The notes beneath the pieces were generated by a model. That model was not told where the DNA came from, made no database searches, and saw only the letters and a list, made by a program, of their open reading frames with translations. A DNA stretch of 64,000 nt from Lobosporangium transversale (lineage: Eukaryota; Mortierellomycota; Mortierellomycetes; Mortierellales; Mortierellaceae). The translations under genes were made by a program, and so were the position numbers. Below, piece after piece: positions 33,138 through 43,980 of the stretch; position 1 is the stretch's first letter; the number at the start of each line of letters is the position of its first letter. The DNA lies in contig NW_019028984.1 of the NCBI RefSeq assembly GCF_002105155.1, positions 744,001 to 808,000 on the forward strand, in the 5' to 3' direction.

Positions 33138-33683
33138 ATGAACAATAATCACCCTGCTGGCTCCAACTCGGGGTCCTTCACTGACACAATCAAGGGTTAT
33201 GTTAACACAGCCATAGCTAAGGGTCAAGACGCTATTCATAAGGCTCAAGACCAGCTCGGACATGCTACCGGGCACTCTCATTCGACAACCCATGGCGACA
33301 GTGCTGGGGCCGGACACACTATTCAGCAACAGCACTACGGCGCCGGCAACTTGGGTAATCCTACATACACCGGACCCCAGACAAACGATGCTTTTGCTGA
33401 GGTTAACCAGTTCAACGCTGAAGCTTCCAGAGCTGGCCAGACTGCTCAGCAACAGAACTACGGCGGCAACAATTTGACAAACCCCACACACACTGGATCC
33501 CAGGCAAATGATGCTTTTGCTCAGGTTAACCAGTTCAATGCTGAAGCCTCCAGAGCTGGACAGGCTTCTCAGCAACAGAGCTACGGTGGCGGCAATTTGG
33601 CTAACCCTGCACACACCGGTCCTCAGACGAATGATCCTTTCGCTGAGGTCAATCAGTTCAATTCTCAAGCCTCTAAACAATAA
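33138..33683 (+). CDS. Hydrophilic protein with three tandem 41-residue repeats
   Basis: Single exon of 181 residues. Residues 1-62 contain an amphipathic segment (FTDTIKGYVNTAIAKGQDAI) and a His-rich stretch. Three tandem units of 41 residues (123 bp) follow, starting at 33324, 33447 and 33570. Each begins QQQ(H/N/S)YG and carries G(N)NL-NP-HTG, then ANDAFAQVNQFNAEASRAGQ or close variants; the last unit is 37 residues. There is no cysteine, no signal peptide and no membrane segment. Composition (Gln, Asn, Ala, Gly, Thr) resembles stress-induced hydrophilins or LEA-like proteins, but I recognise no named family. The A-rich leader directly before the ATG and a TATA-like element suggest strong expression, which is inference. 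Confidence 0.7.
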   Translation: MNNNHPAGSNSGSFTDTIKGYVNTAIAKGQDAIHKAQDQLGHATGHSHSTTHGDSAGAGHTIQQQHYGAGNLGNPTYTGPQTNDAFAEVNQFNAEASRAGQTAQQQNYGGNNLTNPTHTGSQANDAFAQVNQFNAEASRAGQASQQQSYGGGNLANPAHTGPQTNDPFAEVNQFNSQASKQ

Positions 33684-33876
33684 AGAGTCAATTGGACAAT
33701 AAGTCAACGAGACAAGCTAGCCTAACAAGTCCTTTCCAGCCGTAAAAGCCTTGCTCATAATCTAATAAATCATTCAATTTTCATTCAGACCTGCTGTCAT
33801 TATAGTCAAAAAGCTCAATTGTATTTTATGGTCAAATACGTCTGGTTGAAGGGAGAGAGCTGCGCCTAAGATTTTT

Positions 33877-34104
33877 TCAAGCAGAGATCAAAGCTTCCAA
33901 TGTTCTAGTCACATCGCCACCATTCTCCTTGAGATATTTTTCCGCCATAGCCTTGGACAACTCCATTTCAGTCATGACCAATTCCACATCCTCTTTTGAC
34001 AATGTCACTTTCTCTGTCTCTTTTTGTGCAGCTGCCTTGTCCGCCTTTTGCTTCTTGACTACGTCCGTGATCATTGTCATTGCCTGAAAGAGAAATATTA
34101 TATG

Positions 34105-34138
<34 letters not shown>

Positions 34139-34640
34139 TAATGGATAATTAGAAGATGCATGATGCACGCGGTAATGGTCCCAATGCATTTGTAGGCCAT
34201 TCTTTGCTTGGCGTTTTTCATTTTATTTTTACCTTCTCTAATTTATCAGAATCTACGCCTTCACGTTCTACATCCTGCTGATAACCTGTCATATTTTTCA
34301 TGGCTGCCTTGGCTTCCCCGCTTTGTCCTTTCTCTGTTTCCTTATCTTCTTCTTCTTCATCCTTGTCGTCACCATCGTCGCCGCCATCCTCCTTATTATC
34401 TGTTTTGCTATCTTTACCATTTGTTTTTGATGTAGCTGGTGTTGTTGATGACGATGCGGTTGACTTTATGGATGACCCCGATCCTGATCCCGATGCCTTG
34501 CCAGCGGCAGCCTTCTTAGCAGCTTGAGCGGCCTGTGCAGCTGCAACTGCTTGCGCTACAGCCTCTGCACGCTCTGCAACAGTGAGCTTTTTAGGAGTTG
34601 CCGAGCTGTTGGCAGTATTCTTCTTCAGAGAGTTAAGCAT
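33877..34640 (-). CDS. HYPK: HYPK-like protein (NatA-associated, UBA domain)
   Basis: Two exons, 34640..34233 and 34083..33877, phase 0, giving 204 residues. The C-terminal 75 residues match Huntingtin-yeast-partner-K: AMTMITDVVKKQKADKAAAQ, then EKVTLSKEDVELVMTEMELS and KAMAEKYLKENGGDV in the UBA-like three-helix module. HYPK binds and regulates the ribosome-associated NatA N-terminal acetyltransferase. The N-terminal 120 residues are an Ala/Lys helix plus an acidic, disordered run, longer than animal HYPK (about 129 residues). Nascent-polypeptide-associated complex alpha, which also ends in a UBA, was considered but there is no NAC domain. Its neighbour Ssz1 also works at the ribosomal exit site. 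The intron contains A29. Confidence 0.8.
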
Positions 34641-34874
34641 GTTTGTTACTTGATTAATATAGGTTTGATGAGGAAAAAAAAAAAAAAAAAAAAAAAAAAA
34701 GAATGACTGAGAGATTGCCCGCTGCAATTAAGCCAAAGCTAACAAACAAACAAGAACACGATGGCAGGCAAGGAGTGTGATTTTTGTTTTTTTCGATCTA
34801 AGTGGCTTATAACAGTATTTAACGCGTTTTATTATTTCTATTTCCGGAATTCCACCTGAAGAAAGCAATCTTTT

Positions 34875-36811
34875 TTAAGCACTCTCTGCACGGATCTGCT
34901 TTCCGCTCTTCTTCTCGCGCAAAGTGATCGTGACCTTGCTGTTGACATCGACTTGTACAGTGGCCTCGATCTTGAGAGCACCAGCCTTGGAACCAGCAGG
35001 AAGATCTTTCAAGACAACCTCCGCCAAGAGAGTGGTCTTGTGGTACGTAGGCTTTACAGGAATGTCCTCCTCTTCTTCTTCCTCTGCCTCATCATCTGAT
35101 CCAATGCCAGGCTTTTCAACCTTCTCCTTCTTGGCAGGAAGGGGGTCCTGTTCACCCTCATACAGAGCAAAATAGGCCTCGGTCTGACCCTCAGCAGCAT
35201 TACCAAATTCAAACACACGCTTGACAGGGAGAGGAGTATGATTGGGAATAATCGTGAAGAATTCGTCATTAGGTCCAGCAACACCAATAGGTTTAGCAGT
35301 GTGAGGAGTGACTGTGATGTTCTCCTTGGTCGACGCTGCAATATCCTCCTTCTCGAATCCAGCAATTAATGAAGCTTGAGCAGCGCATCCAACAGTAATG
35401 GCCTCATCCGATTCTTGATCTAAACGCATCGTGGTCTCGGGGAAGATATCACGGAGCCTAGATTGGAACTTGGGCATGCGAGTGGCGCCTCCGACCAAAA
35501 GAATCTCATCAATAGCGCCGGCTGACAACTGTGCCTTCTCTAAGATGTGTTCGACCAATTGGTTACATCTGGCAAATAGCTTGCTGGCAGCCAATTCGAA
35601 GCGAAGTCGATTGATGGAGCCATGATAGTCTAAACCTTCAGCAACTGACTCGGCAGAACAGGGAGCAGAAGCAGAGCGGGCTAGCTGCCTCTTAGTGATC
35701 TCTGCAGCGGCCTTGATCTTTAATAGAGCCTTCTTGTTGCCAGTGACATCAACCTTTGTCTTCTTCTTAAACTCCTGGGCAACCAACTGAACCAACTCAT
35801 CCGTAAATGCCTCGCCACCCAAGGACTCATCATGAGCAGTCTCCAAGATAGTATAGATACCACTACGAACCGAGAGAATAGTGACGTCGAAGGAAGAAGC
35901 ACCCATATCGAGGACCAAGGCAGTTTTATCCTGAGCATCGCCCTTGGTAGGATTCTGTCCAAAGTTGTAAGCGAGAGCAGCAGCAACTGGCTCCTGGATG
36001 ATCTGCAAGACATTGATTCCAGCAGCTGCAGCAGCCTTAGCCAAGACCTCACGCTGGTGTTCCGTGAAATAGGTGGGAACAGCAAGGACAGCACCTGTAA
36101 CCTTGCTGCCAAGGTAGGCCTCAGCCTCTTCGAGAATGTGCTTCAAGTGCTTGGTGATAACTTCTGGAACAGTGACGATGAGCTCCTGATCCTTGAAGGT
36201 GACCTTGTAGGCGGGGACACCATCCTTAGAGATCATGTCGGGGTGAGTAGCGTCTGAGGGAATCTTGACCTCCTCGAATCTAAACATGGGGTAAAGAGCC
36301 ATTGTAAAATAGTTTGAGTGATGAGTAAATACAGAGTCCCGGTTCGCTGGTATCAATGAAGACATGAGACTATCCTATTATGCAGTAGATTAATAGAAAA
36401 ACACGTACTTCTTGCCAATCAACCTGTGAAACCCTTGGAGTGTATTCTTGGGGTTCCTGACAGACTGCTGGAGAGCCTGGGTTCCAGAGATTTCCTCATC
36501 GCCCAAGAAACCAACAACGGAAGGGATCATGCGCTCACCGTCAGCGTTTGCAATGACATTGAAATGTCCATTGCTAGCCAAAACGGCAATGGAGGTGTTG
36601 GCGCTTCCAAAATTGATTCCAATAACGACCTATGAATCCAGTTGAATCATTATTTTGTTTTATTAATGAATGTAAGGTAAGTAACATTGGCATTGGTTTA
36701 GAAAAGAAGCATGAGTGAAATACGGCTGATGCCAGATCGTTTCTTTCATGGTAACAAATACGAATAAAAATGTGGCACTAAATGTAGTTATTATGCACAT
36801 ACAGACTCCAT
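34875..36811 (-). CDS. SSZ1: Ssz1-type Hsp70 of the ribosome-associated complex
   Basis: Three exons, 36811..36803, 36629..36409 and 36279..34875, give 544 residues (yeast Ssz1 has 538). With zuotin, Ssz1 forms the ribosome-associated complex, which stimulates Ssb on nascent chains. The nucleotide-binding domain is complete: VVIGINFGSANTSIAV, ANADGERMIPSVVGF, VLAVPTYFTEHQREVLAKAA, LVLDMGASSFDVTILSV and EILLVGGATRMPKFQSRL. The substrate-binding part is truncated, as is typical of Ssz1 rather than canonical Hsp70. An acidic run (DDEAEEEEEEDIPVKPTY) lies near residue 450. The first coding exon is just ATGGAGTCT, in an AACCATGG context with a GTATGT donor; it was chosen because it is in phase and gives MES-VVIGINFG. 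Confidence 0.9.
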
Positions 36812-37288
36812 GGTTCAGTTGGATATACGATACAAAAATCGAAGAGGAGAGGAAGTGATTGTGCAAATGCAAAAAACTGTTTTGTGGCCAACTTTGAGCT
36901 GAAGAAAGACACACCCTAGAAAAAAATAGTTATTCTATATGAATCATGTGATAGTAATTCACCGTATGCGACTGTTATCGCACAAGCTATAATCATAATT
37001 TTGTAAACAAAAAGTAGCAGTCCGATTTTTTTTTTTTTTTTTTTTTTTTTTAATTCAAGCTCTTGTTCTGTTGCCACTCAACAAAAGACCAGCTCCCATT
37101 CTGACTTTTTTTTTTTTTTTTTTTTTTCCTCTCTTCAGGACCCTCCCTTCCTCTTTCCCTAGTCCTTCACCATAACACTACTTCTTTTCCTTTATACCCT
37201 CTTGAATCATTTCCTTGTAGAATAAATAGCACAGCAGCAAGCTCTACCAGGTTTCATTACCACTTCTTGTCATTTACACTTTTTAGCC
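36812..37288. promoter_or_regulatory. Divergent promoter between SSZ1 and NOG1
   Basis: A 477-bp region between two head-to-head ribosome-related genes. It contains two long T tracts (37027-37051 and 37107-37127) and a C/T-rich leader for NOG1. Poly(dA:dT) tracts are known to exclude nucleosomes in yeast promoters; a shared role here is inference. Confidence 0.5.
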
Positions 37289-39565
37289 ATGACCTCCATC
37301 TATAACTTCAAGAAGATCACACCTGTGCCCACAGGGACTGATTTCTTGGACATTGTCCTGTCCAAGACTCAGCGCAAGACACCCACGGTAATACAACAGT
37401 ATTTCCCTTTATTCCTTTATCGTGCACCTCATAATTCAGCCTATCTAATGGCAGTTGACTCACTCTACTATTATTCCAAATTCCTTATTGACTGGTAACT
37501 CAAAAGGTTATCCATGCCAACTTTGCTATCAGCCGTATCCGTAACTTTTATATGCGCAAGGTTAAGTTCACTCAGGAAAACTTTGATGAACGATTGAAGG
37601 GCATTCTTGATGAATTCCCCAAGCTGGATGTAAGTTTTTTTTTTTTTTTTTTTTTTTTAAATAAAAAATCCGCATAGCTCATGTTTCGCATTTTGAGTTT
37701 TGACTGGCTGACTGGCTTGTTGATTAAACATTTTCATTATCTTTTAGGACATTCATCCTTTTTACTCCGACTTGATGAACGTCCTTTACGACAAGGACCA
37801 TTACAAGCTTGCATTGGGTCAGATGAACACTGCTCGCCATTTAATTGACCAGGTCGGCAAAGATTATGTGCGTTTGCTCAAGTTTGGTGACTCGCTCTAC
37901 CGTTGCAAGCAACTTAAAAAGGCTGCTATGGGAAGGATGGCGACCATCATGCGTCGTCAAAAGGATTCGCTTGCATATTTGGAACAGGTCCGTCAACATT
38001 TGGCCCGTCTTCCCTCGATCGACCCTAACACCCGTACATTACTTGTTTGTGGTTATCCCAACGTTGGAAAATCGTCCTTCATGAACAAGATTACTCGTGC
38101 AGACGTGGATGTTCAGCCTTATGCCTTCACTACCAAGTCGCTCTTTGTCGGTCACATGGACTACAAATACTTGCGTTGGCAGGTCATCGATACCCCCGGT
38201 ATCTTGGACCATCCCCTTGAGAACCGTAACACTATTGAGATGCAGTCCATCACCGCCCTTGCCCATCTGCGTTGTGCCGTCCTCTATTTTATCGATCTCT
38301 CGGAGCGCTGTGGTTACAGTATCAAGGAGCAGGTGAGCAGATGTGTGAATGAGAATGCGCCGCAGTTCGTCTAATTGATGTGATACTACACTTCATCTTC
38401 ATTCTATATTATTCGCCGATGTTAATAGTTCTAATTGATTGATTACTTTATATTCTTTCTATTTTAGGTTTCTCTTTTCCATAGTATTAAGCCATTGTTC
38501 GCCAATAAGCCCGTATTGCTCATCGTCAATAAGATTGATGCCATGAAGATAGAGGATATTAGCGCAGAGGATCGTGCATTGCTGGATCAGATTGTTGACA
38601 ATGACAAGGTCGAGATGTTAGGCATGTCGTGCTATACTGAAGAGGGTGTGATGAATGTCAAGCAGACTGCTTGCGACCGTCTCTTGCAGCACCGTGTGGA
38701 TGCCAAGATGAAGGGCCACAAGATCAACGATATCCTCAATAAGATTCATCTCACCAAGCCTGTGGCCCGTGACGACAACCCTCGTCTGCCCTTTATTCCC
38801 GAATCCGCCCAGAACAAGCCCAAGTATGATCCCAAGGATCCCAATCGTGCCACGCTTGAACGTGATCTCGAAGCACAGAATGGAGGCGCTGGTGTTTTCA
38901 ATGTTGATCTTAAGAAGAACTATCTATTGGAAAACCCAGACTGGAAGTATGATGTCATTCCTGAGATCTGGCAAGGCAAGAATGTGGCCGATTTCATCGA
39001 TTCAGATATTCAAGAACAGCTTGATGAATTGGAGCGCGAAGAAGAGAGGCTTCAAGCAGAAGGGTACTATGAATCGGAGGAAGAGGAACAGAATTCAGAG
39101 GATGAAGCTTTGGAGGCGACTGCAAATGCCATCACAGAACACAACCGTCTCACACATATCCAAGCACGTCTTAAGACTACAAAGAACAGACCCATGTTGC
39201 CTAAGACGGCAATTAAACGTACAGTGTCAGAAATGTCTGACCATTTGGAAAATATGGGATTGGATGCAACAGAGGCTCGTGCACGCAGTCGTGCTGTCAA
39301 GCGGGCTAGATCCTCCAGCCGTGGTGAGAGTATTGCCCGTAGTGCTTCGATGGCCAGACCTGAGACGAGCATGGTTCGTGACAGAACCATGTCGGGAGTC
39401 CGCAATGTCAAACAGAAGATGGAATCTGAAAAAGTTCGCAAGTTGGCTCAACGCACACCCAATTTGTTTGCTAAGCGTGGTGAGTCTGACAGAGCTGTTC
39501 AAACCAAGATGCCCAAGCATTTGTTCTCAAACAAGCGTGGCAATGGCAAGACCGACTGGCGGTAA
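37289..39565 (+). CDS. NOG1: Nucleolar GTP-binding protein 1 (60S ribosome assembly GTPase)
   Basis: Four exons, 37289..37387, 37507..37629, 37748..38332 and 38468..39565, all phase 0, give 634 residues (yeast Nog1 has 647). Nog1 is an essential nucleolar GTPase that loads on pre-60S particles and is released before export. GTPase motifs are intact: [10 protein letters not shown] (G1, about 176), VIDTPGILD (G3, about 221) and VNKID (G4, about 288). The N-terminal helical part [20 protein letters not shown] and the C-terminus [17 protein letters not shown]...[19 protein letters not shown] are diagnostic. Intron 2 has a T24 run. The gene faces SSZ1 across a 477-bp promoter. No defect is seen. 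Confidence 0.95.
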
Positions 39566-40630
39566 AAGAGGACAAAAGCAGCAGGCTTCGTCTTTTTTTT
39601 ACTATTTGTGCATCATCATTTTGCATTGTTTCTCCCATACTGTTAGATTTGTTCACTTTGTTCTCAGCACTTTTGATTTGCCCCACTACAACTATTTTAT
39701 CTTTCTATAAGTTACTTTATGCAGCATGTCCTATTCTATCATTGTTAAAAGAAAAAAAAACCCATTCCAAGCATTAAAATTAAGCTTTCACTCATGTAAA
39801 TACAAACTGATATTGTGTGAATGTGAATATGGATGTGGGGATGAAGGGGTAGAAGGTCAGATACAACGCAGGGTCCTCGCAGGCACAAAAGAAGGGCACC
39901 AATGGGAAAGAACACAATCAAGATAGAAGAATTTTTTATCATTTTTGACTAACCAATGTTTTAAAGGAAAGAAGAATATGCAATGCTAGAATGAGATAAA
40001 GCCTGAAATGGGCGAAGCGAGATAGTCCAAAAGCTTTTATTTTGGTACAAACATCATGCCATAACTTATCATTCCGACAAATATTGACCTTTTCTATTTT
40101 CTTCATTTGCTTTAAAAAAAAAAAAGACGCATAGTTAAAAGGAGGTAACGAAAGATAAAGAAAAAAAAGAAAAAAAAAAAAAAATCGCGCAACAGGCACG
40201 CTCATCAAGTGAAAATGCCTCATCTTGAAGACTAGGGGAGGATACACAGCAAAAGGGATGTTTTGTGAAGCTTGGGCTTTGTTGTTTGTAGCGTGTTACT
40301 TTCATTGGAAGTATGGCACGCCATTTTTCACAAAGAATTTGCGTTGCAACTTGCTTGGGCCACGCCCCCCTTCTTTTCCATTGATCCCTTGTCATCACCA
40401 TCTGTTTTCTGTGCGATAATCTCGATTTAATTGCCTCGCTGACACTGAGAGCTAGCAAGGGTTTAGATCCAAATAGGGCGCGAATAGACCGGTTGTCTGT
40501 CATGGTCATATAAAAAGAATAGTGAATAGAAGGAAAAAAAAGTCTTTTTAGTTTCATTCACCACTGCAATCTTCATTCACCTTCCTCTCTTCATTCCGTT
40601 TTTTTTTTTTCCTTCTCCGAAATACATACC
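39566..40630. other. Intergenic region
   Basis: About 1.07 kb between NOG1 and the next F-box gene, holding the NOG1 3' flank and the F-box promoter. A-rich runs occur near 40113-40124 and 40157-40184. No gene is supported. Confidence 0.55.
40508..40516 (+). promoter_or_regulatory. Possible TATA box of the F-box gene at 40631
   Basis: TATAAAAAG lies about 115-123 bp before the ATG, followed by a C/T-rich leader at 40560-40620. The arrangement is typical for a fungal promoter. Confidence 0.4.
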
Positions 40631-43273
40631 ATGGCCGCAGATGAAACGATATGTCCATTCAAGGACAACGTTCAACAGTCACATTCACTTCATCTGTTAT
40701 CGCCTTCAATCAGAGCCACGCCAAACCCTTCGACGAAGTCACTTCGTTATGACAATAGTATCGATACGTCTCCGCCTTTCTTCTCGTCTCTGCTTTTTTG
40801 GACCACCAAGGCACTTTCTATCCCCGAAATTGTTCTGCTAATCCAAGAGCAGTTACTGAAAAGCAACTGTCGTGCCACTCTGTGCCTCTCGCTGCGCGTT
40901 TCAAGACTTTGGTACCAGACTGGCCGTCATCTGGTATGGCAGTCTGTTGATTGGGACAATACCTTAACCGGATCGTTGCAGGAGCAGTTGATGCTGCGAA
41001 ACTTATGCGGTATTAAGACTCTGAGATGCATGTTCCACTCTCAAGCTGGAACATGTCACGTAGATTCGTCTACTCTATTAGGATTGCTTGTTGCTGTTGC
41101 CCATGAGCGCAATACAAGCACCGTCGTTAACAATTGTAATGACGGTAATAATGATAACTCGATTACGCAAGACAGCATGAGGAAAGGACTAACAACAGCA
41201 GCAATGCCGTCAACTATCCTAGCAGCTGTTGAATCTAGAACGAGTCACCTAGAATTCAGTAGCAGTGGCAATATAGCTCTCAACAGTGCTAATGAATCAC
41301 CGTTATCAGATTTGAATACCTCCGGATGGCCCGTGCCAAGAAAAGTCAAACTAGAACAGCTCTTCCTCAAAGGTCATTTTGACCTAAAGGGCTCAACTCC
41401 CTCATCAACCCAAACAGCCTACTCAACCTCATCCTCTGCATTATCAGTCTCTCAGCGGCTAGACCTTCAAATTCCTCAGCCTTTGTCCTTTTTTGCTTTC
41501 AGTATTCCGAGCTTGACTCGCCTGGATATCCGCCCCTCAGTCAGCGCAGCGGTTGATATCCATTCAATCTTGGATTCTGCAGTCAGATTGGAGCATCTGG
41601 TGATTTATTCGCATGGTTCGTTTATAGACAGCAGACAAATTATAAACAAGGAGCAGCGGCAAAGCCAAATAATAACTGGGGGACTTCTACCTGTCAAGGA
41701 TACCCATTGTCCACTTCGCTCGCTTACTATTCATCACCTGAGGATCAGCCGTGAGGAGCTGGAGAGTGTGGCGGCACGATGTCCTAACCTGACTGAGTTT
41801 CAATCTGTCTGCAGTCCAGGCATACTATGGAAGGATCGGCCAGCTCAGATATCAACATCAACAACAGCTGCCTCTCTCTCTTCTGTTCCTCAAGCCAAAA
41901 GCCTTGTGTGCGCAATCGCAGAGTCCTGCCCTAAGCTCAGACGGCTGCATATTGGGCTGCAACAAGGGGGATTTCACCTGGAGAACATCCATGAGGCATT
42001 AACTACTATTCCTCACCTTGAGTCTTTGGGAATCCCTGCATTGGATTGTACTAAGGTCACGATGAATACAATTAAAACTGCTCAGATGGGGATGCAGCAT
42101 CAGAATCGACCTTATTCTATGGAGTTATCGTCGAATTCAAGCACTACTAACACTCCACCTGCCACACAATACCACCCTCAGCAAATGGTGACGCCTTTAA
42201 GGCATTCTTCGGCTGCGCGAGTAATCCCCTTCTTGACCACGATTTGCATCATGAACGTTTGCTCGAGCGAGAAAGTGAGTCAGGCGATCCATGACTATTT
42301 ATGCTGGACTCCTTACCTGAAAGAGTTTTATGCATACAATACAACTTTGTATGTGGAACAGATGCAGCTGAGTCAAGGTGTTGAAGCAAACCAAGAACAA
42401 GGACAAGAAGCTGGGCATCATGCTACTTTAGAGGTCAACTATAATATCAATGAAAACAACAACAGCGGCATCGGGGAATACCGTGACTCAGTTGAGGTTG
42501 ATACCACAAATGCCTTGCATCACAATATGTTAGATGACTTGCAGAATATACCAGGGACCTCATCGTCCTCTCTGCATACACTTCCTCCTGTGAACAATAA
42601 TTGTAATGATACCAGCACAGTCGCTGCGACTACAATAACCATGGCTGCTATGGCGATACCTACTTCCAACAATAATGGCAATAGTAGTAATAGTAACAAT
42701 GGCCCCACTGCTACGACTCCCAGCACAGCTCCTGCTCCTCGTCAATGGGCCTGCACCAAACTGGAGCGGTTGGTGGTTCGTTTTGCTCACTTGCCTTGGC
42801 GTAATCTATCAGACCCACCTAGACGTAGCAGGCATACTTTTTCTTTTCTCTCTCGGCTGCAAAATTTGAAACACTTGTGTATCAAAGAGGGACTGATGTT
42901 GGAAGTTGGTCGAGAGTATGAGGCTTTAGCAGAGCTCAACTCGCTAGAAGAATTAGTATTCACGACATGTTACCCTATCCCACTCAAACCTTCGGATATT
43001 GAGTGGATGAAAGTAATGAAGCCTCGGGCACAAACACGGATACAACGTCAGGAAAAGACAACAGCAGCCGCAACGATAGAAACAAATAAGGGACAACAAA
43101 ACAATAGCAGTAGTTACAATGAGCAATTGAAGACCGTAGTGATCCGTCGTCAAAAGGCCAATGCGATATTAGATCGAGAGATGACAGAATGGTTTCAACG
43201 ATATCGTCCAGATGTCAAGTTTTTGTTTGAGTTGACGGATTGTTGTGAGGAAGAGTATAACTTTGAACATTAA
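40631..43273 (+). CDS. Large F-box-like/LRR protein with low-complexity inserts
   Basis: Single exon of 880 residues. A divergent F-box lies at residues about 62-105 (LSIPEIVLLIQEQLLKSNCR, then LSLRVSRLWYQTGRHLVW). LRR-like segments follow, such as LRSLTIHHLRISREELESVA with ARCPNLTEF, and LRRLHIGLQQGGFHLENI. Two long Asn/Ser/Thr/Gln-rich inserts interrupt it, near residues 590-650 and 650-700 (SNNNGNSSNSNNGPTATT). The C-terminus again has an LRR block with LNSLEELVFTTCYPIPLKP and IEWMK. The probable role is an SCF substrate receptor. It is followed 700 bp downstream, on the same strand, by another F-box/LRR gene. Confidence 0.78.
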   Translation: MAADETICPFKDNVQQSHSLHLLSPSIRATPNPSTKSLRYDNSIDTSPPFFSSLLFWTTKALSIPEIVLLIQEQLLKSNCRATLCLSLRVSRLWYQTGRHLVWQSVDWDNTLTGSLQEQLMLRNLCGIKTLRCMFHSQAGTCHVDSSTLLGLLVAVAHERNTSTVVNNCNDGNNDNSITQDSMRKGLTTAAMPSTILAAVESRTSHLEFSSSGNIALNSANESPLSDLNTSGWPVPRKVKLEQLFLKGHFDLKGSTPSSTQTAYSTSSSALSVSQRLDLQIPQPLSFFAFSIPSLTRLDIRPSVSAAVDIHSILDSAVRLEHLVIYSHGSFIDSRQIINKEQRQSQIITGGLLPVKDTHCPLRSLTIHHLRISREELESVAARCPNLTEFQSVCSPGILWKDRPAQISTSTTAASLSSVPQAKSLVCAIAESCPKLRRLHIGLQQGGFHLENIHEALTTIPHLESLGIPALDCTKVTMNTIKTAQMGMQHQNRPYSMELSSNSSTTNTPPATQYHPQQMVTPLRHSSAARVIPFLTTICIMNVCSSEKVSQAIHDYLCWTPYLKEFYAYNTTLYVEQMQLSQGVEANQEQGQEAGHHATLEVNYNINENNNSGIGEYRDSVEVDTTNALHHNMLDDLQNIPGTSSSSLHTLPPVNNNCNDTSTVAATTITMAAMAIPTSNNNGNSSNSNNGPTATTPSTAPAPRQWACTKLERLVVRFAHLPWRNLSDPPRRSRHTFSFLSRLQNLKHLCIKEGLMLEVGREYEALAELNSLEELVFTTCYPIPLKPSDIEWMKVMKPRAQTRIQRQEKTTAAATIETNKGQQNNSSSYNEQLKTVVIRRQKANAILDREMTEWFQRYRPDVKFLFELTDCCEEEYNFEH

Positions 43274-43980
43274 AAGTGGGAAGAAGAAAAATAAAAATTA
43301 GCAGGGTGCTCTGCTATTTCTTTATTGCCATGAGACGCCACCAAAAATTAAAAATAAAAGTGAGTTTGTTCATGCGGCTGTGCCGCAGTCGCATGATTTG
43401 ATGTTCTCGCTTTGCCCAAGAGCTCATGCAGCTTTTTAATGTGGAGTTGATTAATTAAACTATTCTATTGCCACGCCCGTGGCGGTGCCAATAACACAGG
43501 CATAGACCCACAAAGCCTTTGATAGTTGCGGCAGCTCATTTGCCACTGTGCCACTTTCCCTCTTCTTTGTTTGATTGTATGCATACTCCAGTCTGATTGG
43601 GGAATATGCTTTTACGTCAAATGACCTGAAGGAAAAGTGCTTCGCTTTTTCCCCTTTTCCCAATTTTCCTTACTGGATTGCGCAGGTGTTGTCATCCTGT
43701 CGCGTATTAAAAGAGAACAAGGTACTCTTCTTTTCCGTCATTTGGCACATTCAAACCACAATTCCTCAGTGCATTCATTGAACATCCTACCCTGCTTTCC
43801 TCGCAAACAACAACAACACGAGCTTTTATTCCTATTGTCCTTCCCCTCCTGTCCTATCTAGTCATATAGACAAAGTACCCTGCATCAAAATAAGGCCAGG
43901 CTGAAAACCAAAACAAAACTATATATTTACAACGTAATTTTAAGCACTCCTCCCACTCAAGGCACTTGCTGAAGTTCGCC
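43274..43980. other. Spacer between tandem F-box/LRR genes
   Basis: About 700 bp containing the 3' flank of the first gene and the promoter of the second. No coding sequence or strong motif is seen. Confidence 0.55.

Noticed and set aside
33102-33707. 201-residue antisense open frame covering the whole repeat-protein gene
   Set aside because: It mirrors the sense repeats (hydrophobic VNLSKSI units) and has no leader, domain or start context; the sense strand has a clear promoter-like layout. It is a repeat artefact.
33877-34640. Nascent-polypeptide-associated complex alpha
   Set aside because: The C-terminal UBA fits, but no NAC beta-barrel domain is present; the sequence before the UBA matches HYPK.
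43966-43980. Upstream extension of the F-box gene at 43981
   Set aside because: The five extra codons contain no ATG; the ATG at 43981 has a strong GCCATGG context.
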